From contig NZ_AP019846.1 of the NCBI RefSeq assembly GCF_007990635.1, positions 1,922,001 through 1,986,000 on the forward strand: 64,000 nucleotides of DNA, written 5' to 3'. Positions 38,484 to 48,170 of the stretch are shown piece by piece. The stretch is from Leptotrichia hongkongensis. GTDB lineage: Bacteria; Fusobacteriota; Fusobacteriia; Fusobacteriales; Leptotrichiaceae. Made by a program: the position numbers and the translations under genes. The notes beneath the pieces are model-generated. The model was given only the letters and a program-made list of their open reading frames with translations. It had not been told where the DNA came from and made no database searches. Every line of letters starts with the position of its first letter. Positions within the stretch are counted from its first letter, which is position 1.

Positions 38484-38589
38484 AAATTTCAAATAGATTT
38501 TACAATATTTTAAAATAAAATAATGTTATAATTCCTTAGATAATTTTTTTAAATTATCAAAAAAGAATTTTTGTAAAGGAGAAAAGAAA

Positions 38590-38838
38590 ATGAATATAAA
38601 AAATTTTATGAAAAAACTAATTTTAATTTTAGGAATACTTGGAATTTCAGTTACTTCATTTGCAGCAACTAGAAGAAATAACAGGGTTGTATACGTAAAA
38701 AGAGAACCTTCTCGTAGAATAATAAGAAGAAGATACATCTTTATAAGAGTTCCAAGAAGAAAAAAAGTTGTATATGTGAAAAAAGAGCCTTCTCGTAGAC
38801 AAAGACGTGCAAGAATAGCTGCTGGAAGAAGAAGATAA
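38590..38838 (+). CDS. Small secreted Arg-rich protein, unknown function
   Basis: 82 residues with a signal peptide (FMKKLILILGILGISVTSFA, cleavage near residue 26). The mature part of about 56 residues contains roughly 22 Arg and several Lys and almost no acidic residues. It repeats a VVYVKxEPSRR unit (VVYVKREPSRR and VVYVKKEPSRR). AAAGGAG precedes the ATG and a terminator follows. Roles such as binding nucleic acid, LPS or other surface polyanions are possible but unproven. Confidence 0.75.
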   Translation: MNIKNFMKKLILILGILGISVTSFAATRRNNRVVYVKREPSRRIIRRRYIFIRVPRRKKVVYVKKEPSRRQRRARIAAGRRR

Positions 38839-38899
38839 CTTTAACTTAGTAAGACATTTTATGTCCTTTTATAATTTAAAAAATTTAATATTTTAAAAC

Positions 38900-38947
38900 A
38901 CAAGGGGCTTCAATTCTCTCTTATGAACTGTACCCCTTGTTTTTTAT
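38900..38947. terminator. Terminator between the Arg-rich gene and the acyltransferase gene
   Basis: ACAAGGGG (38900-38907) pairs with CCCCTTGT (38933-38940), followed by TTTTTATTG. On the minus strand GTTTT follows, so weaker use by the converging gene is possible. Confidence 0.75.
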
Positions 38948-38959
38948 TGTTATTTGTTT

Positions 38960-39877
38960 TTAGTTCTTAATATTAATTTGCTTGAAAAGATTATACAAAA
39001 TTCCTAAAATTATACTTATACCAATTGTCATTACTGATTTAAAAATCATTTCATCACTTATCTTTATAATAAAATGAAGCACTATAAGATGAACTAGGAA
39101 TGCAAAATATGTAGAATCTGCTACTATTTTTGTAATCCTGTCTCTTTTAGAAAAGTTAAATTTACACCAAAATACAAAAAAGGAAAGCGTCATAATAAAT
39201 GTTCCAAGTGAATTTTTATCAAAAAAATCAGATACACGTTTTCCTGTTACTGCTAAAACATATTTAGTAGATAAAAAACTTAGCAAGAATCCTAAAGCAT
39301 AGATAACTATTATTAAAATAAATGATGTCCTTTTTACTTTATTGTCATATTTCTTTACAAAATATCCTAAAATATAATACCCAATAAAGCCTGTCAACGG
39401 AAAATTAGAAAATGGAATTTCAGCAAGATTAAAATATCGTAAATACGGATTTAAAATATTGCACAAAAACCAGAGAAAAACTACAAAAAGAGTCTCTTTT
39501 TCTGCATATTTCAACACCTTTTGCAACCACGGCGTAAGAAGATATAGCCCCAATATCATATAAATATACCAAAAATGCGATGCTGAAATCGCTTTCCCTT
39601 TCAAAACTGGCATAATCGGAATTTTTCCAAAATAAATATATATAATATTAAATACTAAAAAAAGTGGTAAAATATTTAAAATCCTTTTTTTAAAAAATAC
39701 TATTGCCTCCTCAGTTTTATCAAGCAGCAAATATCCACTAATCATAATAAACAAATTAACCCCAATCGAAATAATTGCATAGCCTCCCATCCATACATCT
39801 ACTCCAAACTGCCTGTTTAAAGTATGTAAAAACACAATAAAAACAAATGCAAAAATTCTTATAATATCAATCGCCAT
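38960..39877 (-). CDS. Acyltransferase family 3 membrane protein
   Basis: 305 residues with about ten hydrophobic helices. The N-terminal MAIDIIRIFAFVFIVFLHT carries the family Arg and His (R-x10-H), and GVNLFIMISGYLL matches the second conserved block. Such enzymes move O-acyl groups, often acetyl, onto surface sugars or peptidoglycan. The target cannot be predicted; no glycosylation genes lie next to it. Confidence 0.85.
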   Translation of the reverse strand: MAIDIIRIFAFVFIVFLHTLNRQFGVDVWMGGYAIISIGVNLFIMISGYLLLDKTEEAIVFFKKRILNILPLFLVFNIIYIYFGKIPIMPVLKGKAISASHFWYIYMILGLYLLTPWLQKVLKYAEKETLFVVFLWFLCNILNPYLRYFNLAEIPFSNFPLTGFIGYYILGYFVKKYDNKVKRTSFILIIVIYALGFLLSFLSTKYVLAVTGKRVSDFFDKNSLGTFIMTLSFFVFWCKFNFSKRDRITKIVADSTYFAFLVHLIVLHFIIKISDEMIFKSVMTIGISIILGILYNLFKQINIKN

Positions 39878-40135
39878 CCTATTTTATTCTCCTTTTTTCT
39901 AAATTATAAAAAAATTCTAAGTTTTTGTCAATATATGCTCAATCTTTTTAATTTTCAAATGATAAATTTCATTTTAATCAATAAAATTAAACTAAAAAAT
40001 AGAATTAAAAAAATTTTTTGAAAAGAAATTTAAATAAAGACTATGAAAATTAAAAAAAATATGCTATAATTAATAAAGGAAAGTATAATTTAAATATAAT
40101 AAAAAATATAAATAAAAAAGGAAAAGAGGTTTAAT

Positions 40136-40663
40136 ATGGAGAAAAAATCAAAAATAACTGCAATGCTATCTGTATTATTAGTTTCTGCTCCAACTACAGC
40201 TAAGAAAATCACAACATCAAACCTACGTGACAATGCGATGAGAACAACTGCAATTGAAGTTGATGAAGCAAATATAGATAATATTGAAGCAGAAGCATCA
40301 AAAAATCAAAAAGAATCTGATATTGTTATATTAGATGCAAATAAATTAAAATTTGATTTTAATAGTGCTACAATAAAAGACGAATACAATTCTGTACTAG
40401 AAAAACTTAAAAACTATATTGAGGCTAAAAATCACAAAATCTCAATTACTGGTTATACTGATTCTAAAGGAACTAAGGAATATAATAAAGAATTGTCACT
40501 ACGAAGAGCTGAAAGTCTTGAAGAAAAATTAATCGAATTAGGACTCTCTCCTGATAAAATTGTTGAAACAAAAGGAAATGGAGATAATAATCCAGTAGCT
40601 TCAAATGATACAGAGGAAGGAAGAGCAGCAAATAGACGTATTGAAGTTCAATTTATAAATTAA
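40136..40663 (+). CDS. OmpA-family protein with peptidoglycan-binding domain
   Basis: 175 residues. A hydrophobic N-terminus (ITAMLSVLLVSAPTTA) is probably a signal peptide. Residues 60-175 form an OmpA C-like domain: LKFDFNSATIKDEYNSVLEK, ITGYTDSKGTKEYNKELSL, RRAESLEEKLIELGL and AANRRIEVQF, with the Asp and Arg that contact diaminopimelate. No beta-barrel precedes it and no lipobox Cys is seen, so it is a small periplasmic peptidoglycan binder. GAAAAGAGG precedes the ATG. Confidence 0.87.
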   Translation: MEKKSKITAMLSVLLVSAPTTAKKITTSNLRDNAMRTTAIEVDEANIDNIEAEASKNQKESDIVILDANKLKFDFNSATIKDEYNSVLEKLKNYIEAKNHKISITGYTDSKGTKEYNKELSLRRAESLEEKLIELGLSPDKIVETKGNGDNNPVASNDTEEGRAANRRIEVQFIN

Positions 40664-40696
40664 AATTTGTATAAATTTTAAAATATATTGTAATAA

Positions 40697-40728
40697 AAAG
40701 CCCAGTATTTTTACTTGGCTTTTTTATA
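40697..40728. terminator. Bidirectional terminator between ompA-like gene and cutC
   Basis: AAAAGCC-AGTA pairs with TACT-GGCTTTT around a TTTT loop, with a T-run on either strand. Confidence 0.75.
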
Positions 40729-40736
40729 TTTCATTA

Positions 40737-41501
40737 TTAATTAATAGTCTTTTTTAGATATTCAGATACTTCCTGTACTATTTTTTCGTCAGTTTCTAGA
40801 ATTTCAAATTCACTAAACCCTTTTATTCCCATATTTATATCCTGTTTTTTATATTCCATGCCACTCTTTCTTACTTTTTTCCCAGAAAAATGAAAATTAT
40901 TTGCACCTGTAAAATTTTTTATTTCCCCAACATTTAAAATATTTAATCCTGCTCCAACAATTATTTCGATTTTATTTTTATTATCTTTATTTGAACGCTC
41001 AACTAATTTTTTTAATAATTGTTTACCTTTCAGGCAATTTTCTTCCTGTCCTGATGTTAATATAGCCTTAACCCCTATCTTTTTTAATTCATAAAATGCC
41101 TCTAATGGATTTTTACATACATCAAATGCCCTATGAAAAGTTACTGGAATATTTTGTGCTTCAGAAATAAAACTTTTCATATTTTCCAAATCTATTTCTC
41201 CTTCTTTAGTCAAAATTCCCACAACTATCCCATCCGCTCCCATTTCTCTAAACATTCTTATTTCATTTTTTATAATTTCAATTTCATATTTAGAATACAA
41301 AAAATCACCAAATCTCGGTCTTATCAATACATTTATTGGAATATTCACATTTTTACGCACTTCTTCAAATAAACTCTTTGTAGGTGTAGTTCCTCCAATT
41401 ATCAAGTTGCTACAAAGCTCCAGTCTTGTAGCTCCACCTTTTTGGGCATTTATTGCAGATTCCACACTATCCACACATATTTCAAGAGTATACTTATTCA
41501 T
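40737..41501 (-). CDS. cutC: CutC family protein
   Basis: About 254 residues with the full CutC TIM-barrel pattern: LEICVDSVESAINAQKGGA, RLELCSNLIIGGTTPT, VLIRPRFGDFLYS, VGILTKEGEID, VTFHRAFDV, ILTSGQ and EIIVGAGLN. CutC was named for copper homeostasis in E. coli, though its direct role is disputed. The start at 41501 is preferred: AGGAG is 11 bases upstream, but only 3 bases from the in-frame ATG at 41510. Confidence 0.9.
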   Translation of the reverse strand: MNKYTLEICVDSVESAINAQKGGATRLELCSNLIIGGTTPTKSLFEEVRKNVNIPINVLIRPRFGDFLYSKYEIEIIKNEIRMFREMGADGIVVGILTKEGEIDLENMKSFISEAQNIPVTFHRAFDVCKNPLEAFYELKKIGVKAILTSGQEENCLKGKQLLKKLVERSNKDNKNKIEIIVGAGLNILNVGEIKNFTGANNFHFSGKKVRKSGMEYKKQDINMGIKGFSEFEILETDEKIVQEVSEYLKKTIN

Positions 41502-41600
41502 TTTTCTCATCTCCTATAGTTACATCATATATAACAATTCTAATTTAAAATAAAAGATTAAAATTATCTATAACCAATCTATTAATTTTTATATGCTTTT

Positions 41601-41705
41601 ATAGTAAAACTTATTTAAAATCAAACTCAAAAGCTATAACTATTTTACTCAAACCTTAAATTTATATAATTTTAGCAGTTTAATTTAAAATAGGTTTGAG
41701 TATAT
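41601..41705 (-). repeat. TATA-ended 105-bp repeat (MITE-like), copy 3 (opposite orientation)
   Basis: Reverse orientation: begins ATAGTAAAAC and ends AGGTTTGAGTAT on the plus strand. Its middle part is closest to copy 1 at 20691. It lies between cutC and the lptD terminator. Confidence 0.75.
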
Positions 41706-41749
41706 TTTGACTTTTAAGTAGATTGAATATAAATATAAAAATTTAAATA

Positions 41750-41792
41750 TGAAAAAACATTAGAAAATACTAGTTTACCAATATTTCTAATG
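41750..41792 (-). terminator. Terminator of lptD
   Basis: Perfect 9-bp stem CATTAGAAA/TTTCTAATG; on the minus strand it is followed by TTTTTTCATATTT. It lies 22 bases after the stop. Confidence 0.8.
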
Positions 41793-41813
41793 TTCACTTC
41801 ATTGTTTAATTCT

Positions 41814-44800
41814 TTATAATCCTGCTCCGAATTCAAATCCTTTTCCAGAATATTTAAACTGTGCATTCTTTTCCGGGAACGGTGTTACTCCAAATTTTAA
41901 TGAAACTACTGGATAATAACCTAATTTTTTATTACTTGGCTTATCCCACTTCATTCCTGCTCCAATTTCCCATTCTACATTTTCAAATCTATGAGATAAA
42001 GTTGCCATTCCTAAAGTTATTTTGTTAACTTTTCTTGCATACCATGAACTTTCATAAATTTCAGGATCGGAAGCTTTTGAAGCTCCATTTTGTACATATT
42101 GAATTTTTCCTCCAACCCACCATGGTTTATCAGGGTCATTCGAAAACATATATTTTCCTTCAAATTCATGTTTTCTAAAGTCAAATGTACTATTACGAGT
42201 CGCATTATTTCTATAAATTCTGTCAGGCCGTTCCATTATGAAAGCATATCTTACAAACATTTTTTCTAGATATCCTGCTTCCACTTTAAAGGTTAAGTCA
42301 TTAATTCTGTCAAATCCTTTCATTCCACTAGGATTAGCAGCATCAGAACCGTCTATTTGCATATCCATTCCAATTTGGAAATATTTTTTATGACTTCTTA
42401 AATTTTGAAGTTTTGCATTAAAATCATTTAAGCTAAATTTATTTTGACGATAATTTTCTTCTTCCACATAACTCTTATATGCTTCTTCTTCCTCACTGCT
42501 CAAAAATAATCTATCATCACTATTTACCAGAATTTTATCAATTGAATTTTTGTTGGCATTATTAATAGAAAATTCTTGCGTGTTTGAATTTCTTACCATA
42601 TTTGTACTTTTTATCTGATTTTCAGTTGTATCAATTTCAGCTTCTCTATTATTTTCTTTTTCTTTTTTCTCTAAATCAGCTGCATATCTTGGTTTGGCAT
42701 TATTTTCATATTTATACAAAAAACCAATTGTCGTATAGTCATTTCCACGAATATATCTGTCATCTGAAGTAATAATTGGAGTATTATTAAGATCTCTGTA
42801 TATTTTTTTACCAAATCCAAAATTTATTCTAAAATAGTGATCTGATTCAAATTTCTTATTTTTCATTTTTGAAGTATCGTAAACAAATCCCAATCTATGA
42901 TAATTAGTTTTTAATTTTAATGCAGGCAATCCAAAAGTTGCCACATTTCCATAAATATCATTTGCTTTATTTACTGAATTTGTATATTCAAATCCCCATT
43001 CATTAAAGTTTACTCCAAAAGTTCTTTCCTTTAAAGATTCCTTATAAACTTTCTGATTCCATCCAAGACTTGTGTTATATGGAAATAACTGTTTATTTTT
43101 ATCTGTGAATCTATATAAAAAATTATCCCCAGCATCTGACACATATCCATATTGAATTTCTCTATTAAAATTTCTATCAGATTTAAAATCCTTAAATTCA
43201 TAGTTTTCATTATTTTCAAAATTAAAACTTACAAATCTTTTATTTGCAATATCAGCCTTAAAATAATTTCTAACATATCTATTCTTTAGCCAATCATCTT
43301 TAAAATGTCTATCGTCTCTCATTGTCAAATTATAGTTAAATGTTACATTTCCAATCTGATATTTAAAATCATCTCTTAAACCTAATGCATTAGTTGGAAT
43401 TTCTACAATATCAAAACCATCAAACATTGCTCCTCCAGCTGTTGTTCTTTGGAAAGTAACTGTTGCATCATTTGTAACTTTTACATCATATTTATTATTT
43501 TTTTTCGATGTATTATCAAATAATGTAGTGTACAGTCTAGTATCAAGAGTAAAAATTCGCATTGATGGACTTTGCTTTATAGCTTTCCCACTTGCATCTC
43601 TTGCAACTTTATAGCCAGTCTGTGAATCTAAATCTTCAACTTTTCGTCCATTTCTAAATTCAGGAACTCCTAAACTGCTATAATCACGATTTTCAAATGC
43701 TAAATTATAACCAACAAACGAATTTTTTAATGGTATGTCGATTCTATCATTACCTACATTAAATCTTTGAGATTTATATTTTTCATAAAGTATTTTTTTA
43801 GGACGACGAATTATTTCATTATCTTGATATATTTTATAAATTCTACTTTCATCAGTTGTTGCAGAATTTAAGAATAATGAATTATAATTTTCATTATCAC
43901 GCGTGTAATCATATTCATATTCTTTCTTTTGTATATCAACTTTTTTTACTTGTGCACCGAAATAAAGAGTATTTGTCAAGTTTTGGTAACCTGTCTTAGG
44001 CTGGTATCCAAAAAAATCGCTTTCTCTAAATGGATAATAATTTCCAAAAGTTAATCCCCATTCTTTTCTTTTGTCATATGCAATATTCTGAACCCAGTGA
44101 ACTGTGTTATCTTCACCTCGGTCACGCATTCCAAGGAGTTCTCCATATTCATCCTTATCAGAATCTAGATAATCCAATTTTATTTTCGGTCCTCTAAAAT
44201 CAATTCCATAACTTCTTTTTTTTCTATAAGAATTCAAATCACCAATATATCCTGGATTAATATCACGAAAATCCTCATTGTCAATTGTTATTGCAACATT
44301 TGAATTACCATTTGTATATTTTATGCTTCTGTATAAATCAACATCTGTTTTTCGTGGATCTAAGTTATCATCTTCTACAATTTTGTCATTTATCTCTGTC
44401 AATGCTTTAAGAGCATGCTTATTTTGTGTCCAGTAATATTTTGCATTAAATTCACCATTTTGTCCAAGTTCCTGATTAATATTAAAATCCCAGAATCCAA
44501 TATAGCTATATTTATCTACATAATCTGTATAATCATCCTTTAATTCATTTCCATTAATAGCGTACATAAGATTTGTTGTAATATTTTGATAATTTAGATT
44601 CCATATTCCGTAACCTGCATCATAAAATTTTCTATCTTCCTTAGCTTTTTTTGGAGTATTTACAACCTTATGATTCCATTTGAAATCCCATTCTTTCCTA
44701 TGATTTCCAATTGGAACTACAAATCTGTTTACAAATATATTTCCTTTATTATTTCCCCAGAAAGCATAGTCATTTGAAAATTTTAATGCTAATTTTTTCT

Positions 44801-45500
44801 TTGTACTCAATTCAAAATCAACAAATCCCTGTGCAAGAGGACCTAAATCATAGTCAAATCCCATAATCCCAAAAAATCCTCTATCACTATCCATTCCTAT
44901 ATATGGAAATAATGTAGCTCTTTGAGTTGATGGCTTTAATGATGTTACATAATATGGTAACTTAAACCAAGTTTTTCCACCCGCAAAAAGTCCAATATTT
45001 CTTGCAATCGCTTTTCTATTTGGATAAATCTCCAGCTCATCTGCATTTATTTTATAACTTGGATTTTCGTATGGACTCGTAGTAAACCATCCATTTTTTA
45101 TAAAAATCAGCTTATTTCCTTCAGCTAATGTTTCTTCTCCACCAAAACGTAATTTCACATTTGAATCATAGCTTTCTGAATTAAATATTTTTGCTAATTT
45201 TGTATCCATATCAAAAATAAGATTATCAGCTTTTATAATTTGGGAACCTTGAATAAATTCAACATTTCCAGAGCCTGAAAGAATGTTTTTATTAGCAATT
45301 TTTCTTAACTTGTCTGCATTTATTGTAAAATCTCCATATTTTACAGTAACATTACCTTCAGTATTTATTTCTTCTGTTTCTAGATTTATCGTAGATTTTT
45401 CTGTTTTCAGTTCTATTACTTCTCCATCAGCATTCAGCTTCCCAAAAAGTATAATATAAAACAGTAAAATAAACAATCCTTTATATCTCATTATTTTCAT
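41814..45500 (-). CDS. lptD: LPS-assembly protein LptD (OstA-like), unusually long
   Basis: 1228 residues against about 780 in E. coli. A signal peptide covers about residues 1-25. Residues 25-165 form an OstA/LptA-like beta-jellyroll (ETEEINTEGNVTVKYGDFTI), then LFAGGKTWFKLPYYVTSLKP and FPYIGMDSDRGFFGIMGFDY, the LptD core. The remainder is rich in alternating aromatic strands fitting a large barrel and ends FEFGAGL. An acidic, Asn/Glu-rich insert at about 965-1085 looks unstructured. LptD places LPS in the outer membrane; its LptE partner is not in the window. KtrA is 104 bases upstream. The size is the oddity. Confidence 0.82.
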   Translation of the reverse strand: MKIMRYKGLFILLFYIILFGKLNADGEVIELKTEKSTINLETEEINTEGNVTVKYGDFTINADKLRKIANKNILSGSGNVEFIQGSQIIKADNLIFDMDTKLAKIFNSESYDSNVKLRFGGEETLAEGNKLIFIKNGWFTTSPYENPSYKINADELEIYPNRKAIARNIGLFAGGKTWFKLPYYVTSLKPSTQRATLFPYIGMDSDRGFFGIMGFDYDLGPLAQGFVDFELSTKKKLALKFSNDYAFWGNNKGNIFVNRFVVPIGNHRKEWDFKWNHKVVNTPKKAKEDRKFYDAGYGIWNLNYQNITTNLMYAINGNELKDDYTDYVDKYSYIGFWDFNINQELGQNGEFNAKYYWTQNKHALKALTEINDKIVEDDNLDPRKTDVDLYRSIKYTNGNSNVAITIDNEDFRDINPGYIGDLNSYRKKRSYGIDFRGPKIKLDYLDSDKDEYGELLGMRDRGEDNTVHWVQNIAYDKRKEWGLTFGNYYPFRESDFFGYQPKTGYQNLTNTLYFGAQVKKVDIQKKEYEYDYTRDNENYNSLFLNSATTDESRIYKIYQDNEIIRRPKKILYEKYKSQRFNVGNDRIDIPLKNSFVGYNLAFENRDYSSLGVPEFRNGRKVEDLDSQTGYKVARDASGKAIKQSPSMRIFTLDTRLYTTLFDNTSKKNNKYDVKVTNDATVTFQRTTAGGAMFDGFDIVEIPTNALGLRDDFKYQIGNVTFNYNLTMRDDRHFKDDWLKNRYVRNYFKADIANKRFVSFNFENNENYEFKDFKSDRNFNREIQYGYVSDAGDNFLYRFTDKNKQLFPYNTSLGWNQKVYKESLKERTFGVNFNEWGFEYTNSVNKANDIYGNVATFGLPALKLKTNYHRLGFVYDTSKMKNKKFESDHYFRINFGFGKKIYRDLNNTPIITSDDRYIRGNDYTTIGFLYKYENNAKPRYAADLEKKEKENNREAEIDTTENQIKSTNMVRNSNTQEFSINNANKNSIDKILVNSDDRLFLSSEEEEAYKSYVEEENYRQNKFSLNDFNAKLQNLRSHKKYFQIGMDMQIDGSDAANPSGMKGFDRINDLTFKVEAGYLEKMFVRYAFIMERPDRIYRNNATRNSTFDFRKHEFEGKYMFSNDPDKPWWVGGKIQYVQNGASKASDPEIYESSWYARKVNKITLGMATLSHRFENVEWEIGAGMKWDKPSNKKLGYYPVVSLKFGVTPFPEKNAQFKYSGKGFEFGAGL

Positions 45501-45604
45501 TTTTTCAACCTTTTATTTTTTATTATATAATACCAAAATTATACCATACTTTTATGCTTATAACAATTTATTTTACATTTGAAAGGCTTTAATTAAGTTT
45601 TTTA

Positions 45605-46267
45605 CTACAAAACGTATTTTTTCCCAAATAACATCATTTTTTCTATATTTGCGATAACTAATAGTACATTATTTTCTCTTATTATAGTATTTGGAAGCGG
45701 CATAATATTTAGTTCTTTTTCATCTTTTATCCCGATAATATTCATTTCATATTTATTTCTCAAATTTAATTCTATAAGATTTTTTCCATCAAAATCCTTT
45801 GGTGCTTTTATTTCAAACACTCTATATTTTTCTGAAAATTTAAAATGTTCCGTTATATTGGGCCTTATTACCCCAAGTGCTGTTTCCTTGGCCATCGTTT
45901 CTTCTGGATAAACAACGGAAGTCGCACCAATCTTTTTTAAAATTTTCCCCTGTAATTCATTTTTTGCCTTACAAATGATAGTTTTTATTCCCATTTCCTT
46001 TAAAATTACCGTAACAAATACACTGGACTGGGTATTGTCTCCAATACAGACAAAAGCAGTGTCAAAGTCATCATTTATTACTTTCCTGATTGAATTTTCG
46101 TCTGTCACATCCAATGTAATTGCATCACTTGCGATTTCATCATCAATTACCTTTTGTACACGATCCTCCCTTTGATCTATTGCCAGTACCATTTTACCAT
46201 TTTCATATAATGTCTGAGTTACACTTCTACCAAATGTTCCAAGCCCAATTACTAAATATCCTGCCAT
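45605..46267 (-). CDS. ktrA: Potassium uptake regulator KtrA/TrkA (RCK protein)
   Basis: 220 residues: RCK-N Rossmann domain with GLGTFGRSV and the acidic end of strand 2 (AIDQRED), then a TrkA-C domain from about 140. KtrA is the cytoplasmic ring that gates KtrB by binding ATP/ADP or NAD(H). It lies 14 bases after ktrB, in the same operon. Confidence 0.92.
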   Translation of the reverse strand: MAGYLVIGLGTFGRSVTQTLYENGKMVLAIDQREDRVQKVIDDEIASDAITLDVTDENSIRKVINDDFDTAFVCIGDNTQSSVFVTVILKEMGIKTIICKAKNELQGKILKKIGATSVVYPEETMAKETALGVIRPNITEHFKFSEKYRVFEIKAPKDFDGKNLIELNLRNKYEMNIIGIKDEKELNIMPLPNTIIRENNVLLVIANIEKMMLFGKKYVL

Positions 46268-46281
46268 TTTTCACCTCTTCC

Positions 46282-47618
46282 TTATCCTATCAAAATGTCT
46301 TCCTTTGGATAAACATATCTTCCTTTTGGATTTTTCATTCTGGACAAGGCCAATGTTATTGTTAGTGGCCCGACTCGTCCAACAAACATCGTAATCATAA
46401 TTAACAGTTTAGAAATGCTCGATAATTGCGGCGTTAAATCCCGTGATAATCCCACCGTTCCAAAAGCAGATACCAGTTCAAATCCTAATTCTATAACTCT
46501 TATATCCTCCAGCCAAATTAATAAAAATAATACTACAGCAACATACATAATTGATATAAAAACAATAACCATAGCTTTATTATATATTTTCCAGCTGATT
46601 CTTCTCTTGTTGTATTCCAGATGTTCCTTATTTTTTATAGTTGTAACTATTCCAAAAAGTATCAATCCGGCTGTAGTAGTTTTTATTCCACCACCTGTTG
46701 AGCCAGGTGAGGCTCCGATAAACATTAATACTACAAACAGAAAAACTGTAGGTTCCCGCAGTTCAGCTATGGAAATTGTATTAAATCCAGCCGTTCTTGT
46801 TGTTACACTTTGAAAAAAGGCGGCTCCTATCTTTTCAAAAAATGGCAATGTTCCTAATGTTTTATTGTTTGAATATTCTAGGATAAATGTTATAATTGTC
46901 CCAAATATTATTAGAAAAATTGACATTTTTATAGCTATTCTTGTAGTAGTAGTAAGCCTTTTATCTTTTTTTAGAAAATATTGATAAATATTAAGAATTG
47001 CTGCAAAACCTATTCCACCTAAAAAAATTAAGACAGGAATTACAGTGTTTATTATTATACTGTTTTTAAAATCACTTAAATTATTTGAAAATAATGCAAA
47101 CCCGGCATTACAAAATGCGGAAATAGAATGAAATATAGCATAATAAGCCGCTGTCTTATAATCAAATATTTTTATAAATTTTAAAAATAATATTGCAGCC
47201 CCGATAATTTCTATTATAAAAACCGTAGTCAAAACTTTTTTACAAATTTTTGTATTTCAAATGTTGTATTTGTGTTTATATCTTCCTGTATCAATTTTTT
47301 AGTAAAATATCCAACTTTTTTTGAAATCATTGTTACAACTACTGTTGAGAATGTGATAATTCCAATTCCACCAAGCTGAATTAATATCATAATAACTGTT
47401 TTTCCAAATAAATTATAGACTTTGCTCACATCATTTACTGTAAGTCCCGTTACACAGACAGCTGACGTTGCTGTAAACATACCCTCAAGTAAATTTGTTT
47501 TTTGTCCATTTTCTATTGCAATTGGCAAAGAAAGCAAAAAGCCGCCTATTAATATAATTATTACGAATGATACTAAAATTACGGTGTAAGGGGAAATTTC
47601 CTTTCGTTTTCCTAACAT
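46282..47618 (-). pseudogene. ktrB: KtrB potassium channel, split by a -1 frameshift at A6-G
   Basis: Two abutting frames, 47229-47618 (129 residues) and 46282-47232 (316), add up to a normal KtrB of about 445. The four selectivity-filter loops are divided: SAVCVTGLTV in the first part, and AFCNAGFAL, RTAGFNT and FGTVGLSRD in the second, so neither part works alone. The first frame ends GTA AAA AAG TTT TGA; the heptamer A-AAA-AAG (47235-47241) is a classical -1 slippery site, and slipping there reads straight into the second frame. Loss of one A from A7 explains it equally well. The second frame has only a TTG without a ribosome site. Confidence 0.8.
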
Positions 47619-47662
47619 CAGAATCTCCTAACTTTCTGTTTATATAAAATTATTTTTAATTT

Positions 47663-48157
47663 TTAAATAATCCAAAAATCAAAATCTTCACTTATCTGAT
47701 CATATTTCTTATCTTTTCCTAATATATCTGTGAATTCTTTAAAATCTTCTCCCATTCGTCTCAGATATTCTTCATTCCCTATAATTTCCTCTATTTTTTC
47801 AGAAATTCCATCCCATGCTTTATAAATATCTGGTATTATTTTCAATCCTTCCTCCGTTATTTTTGAAAAAGAATTTTTTCCAGCTTTTTCTCTTTTAACA
47901 TACCCTTTAGCAACCAGTTTATCAACAAATCTCGTAACTGTTGAAGGAGCTATTGCTAATGTTTCTGATATTTGATTTACTGTAAGCCCTTTTTCTTCTT
48001 CTTTCAATATAATCATAAGAAATCCATGTGTAGGGTAAATATCCATTTTCTCAAATGATTCTTCTGCAATTTTATTAACCATTCTAAACATTTTTGAAAT
48101 TGTAAAATATATACATTTTTGAATTTCTGATTTTCCTTTATTATTCATATTTTTCAC
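47663..48157 (-). CDS. MarR-family transcriptional regulator
   Basis: 164 residues with a winged helix at about 55-115: LTVNQISETLAIAPSTVTRFVDKLVAKGYV and a basic wing (KREKAGKNSFSKITEEG). The ligand is unknown. It lies 13 bases after the AI-2E-type permease gene and 44 bases before ktrB, so it may control this operon. Confidence 0.85.
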   Translation of the reverse strand: MKNMNNKGKSEIQKCIYFTISKMFRMVNKIAEESFEKMDIYPTHGFLMIILKEEEKGLTVNQISETLAIAPSTVTRFVDKLVAKGYVKREKAGKNSFSKITEEGLKIIPDIYKAWDGISEKIEEIIGNEEYLRRMGEDFKEFTDILGKDKKYDQISEDFDFWII

Positions 48158-48170
48158 TTCCTCACTATTT

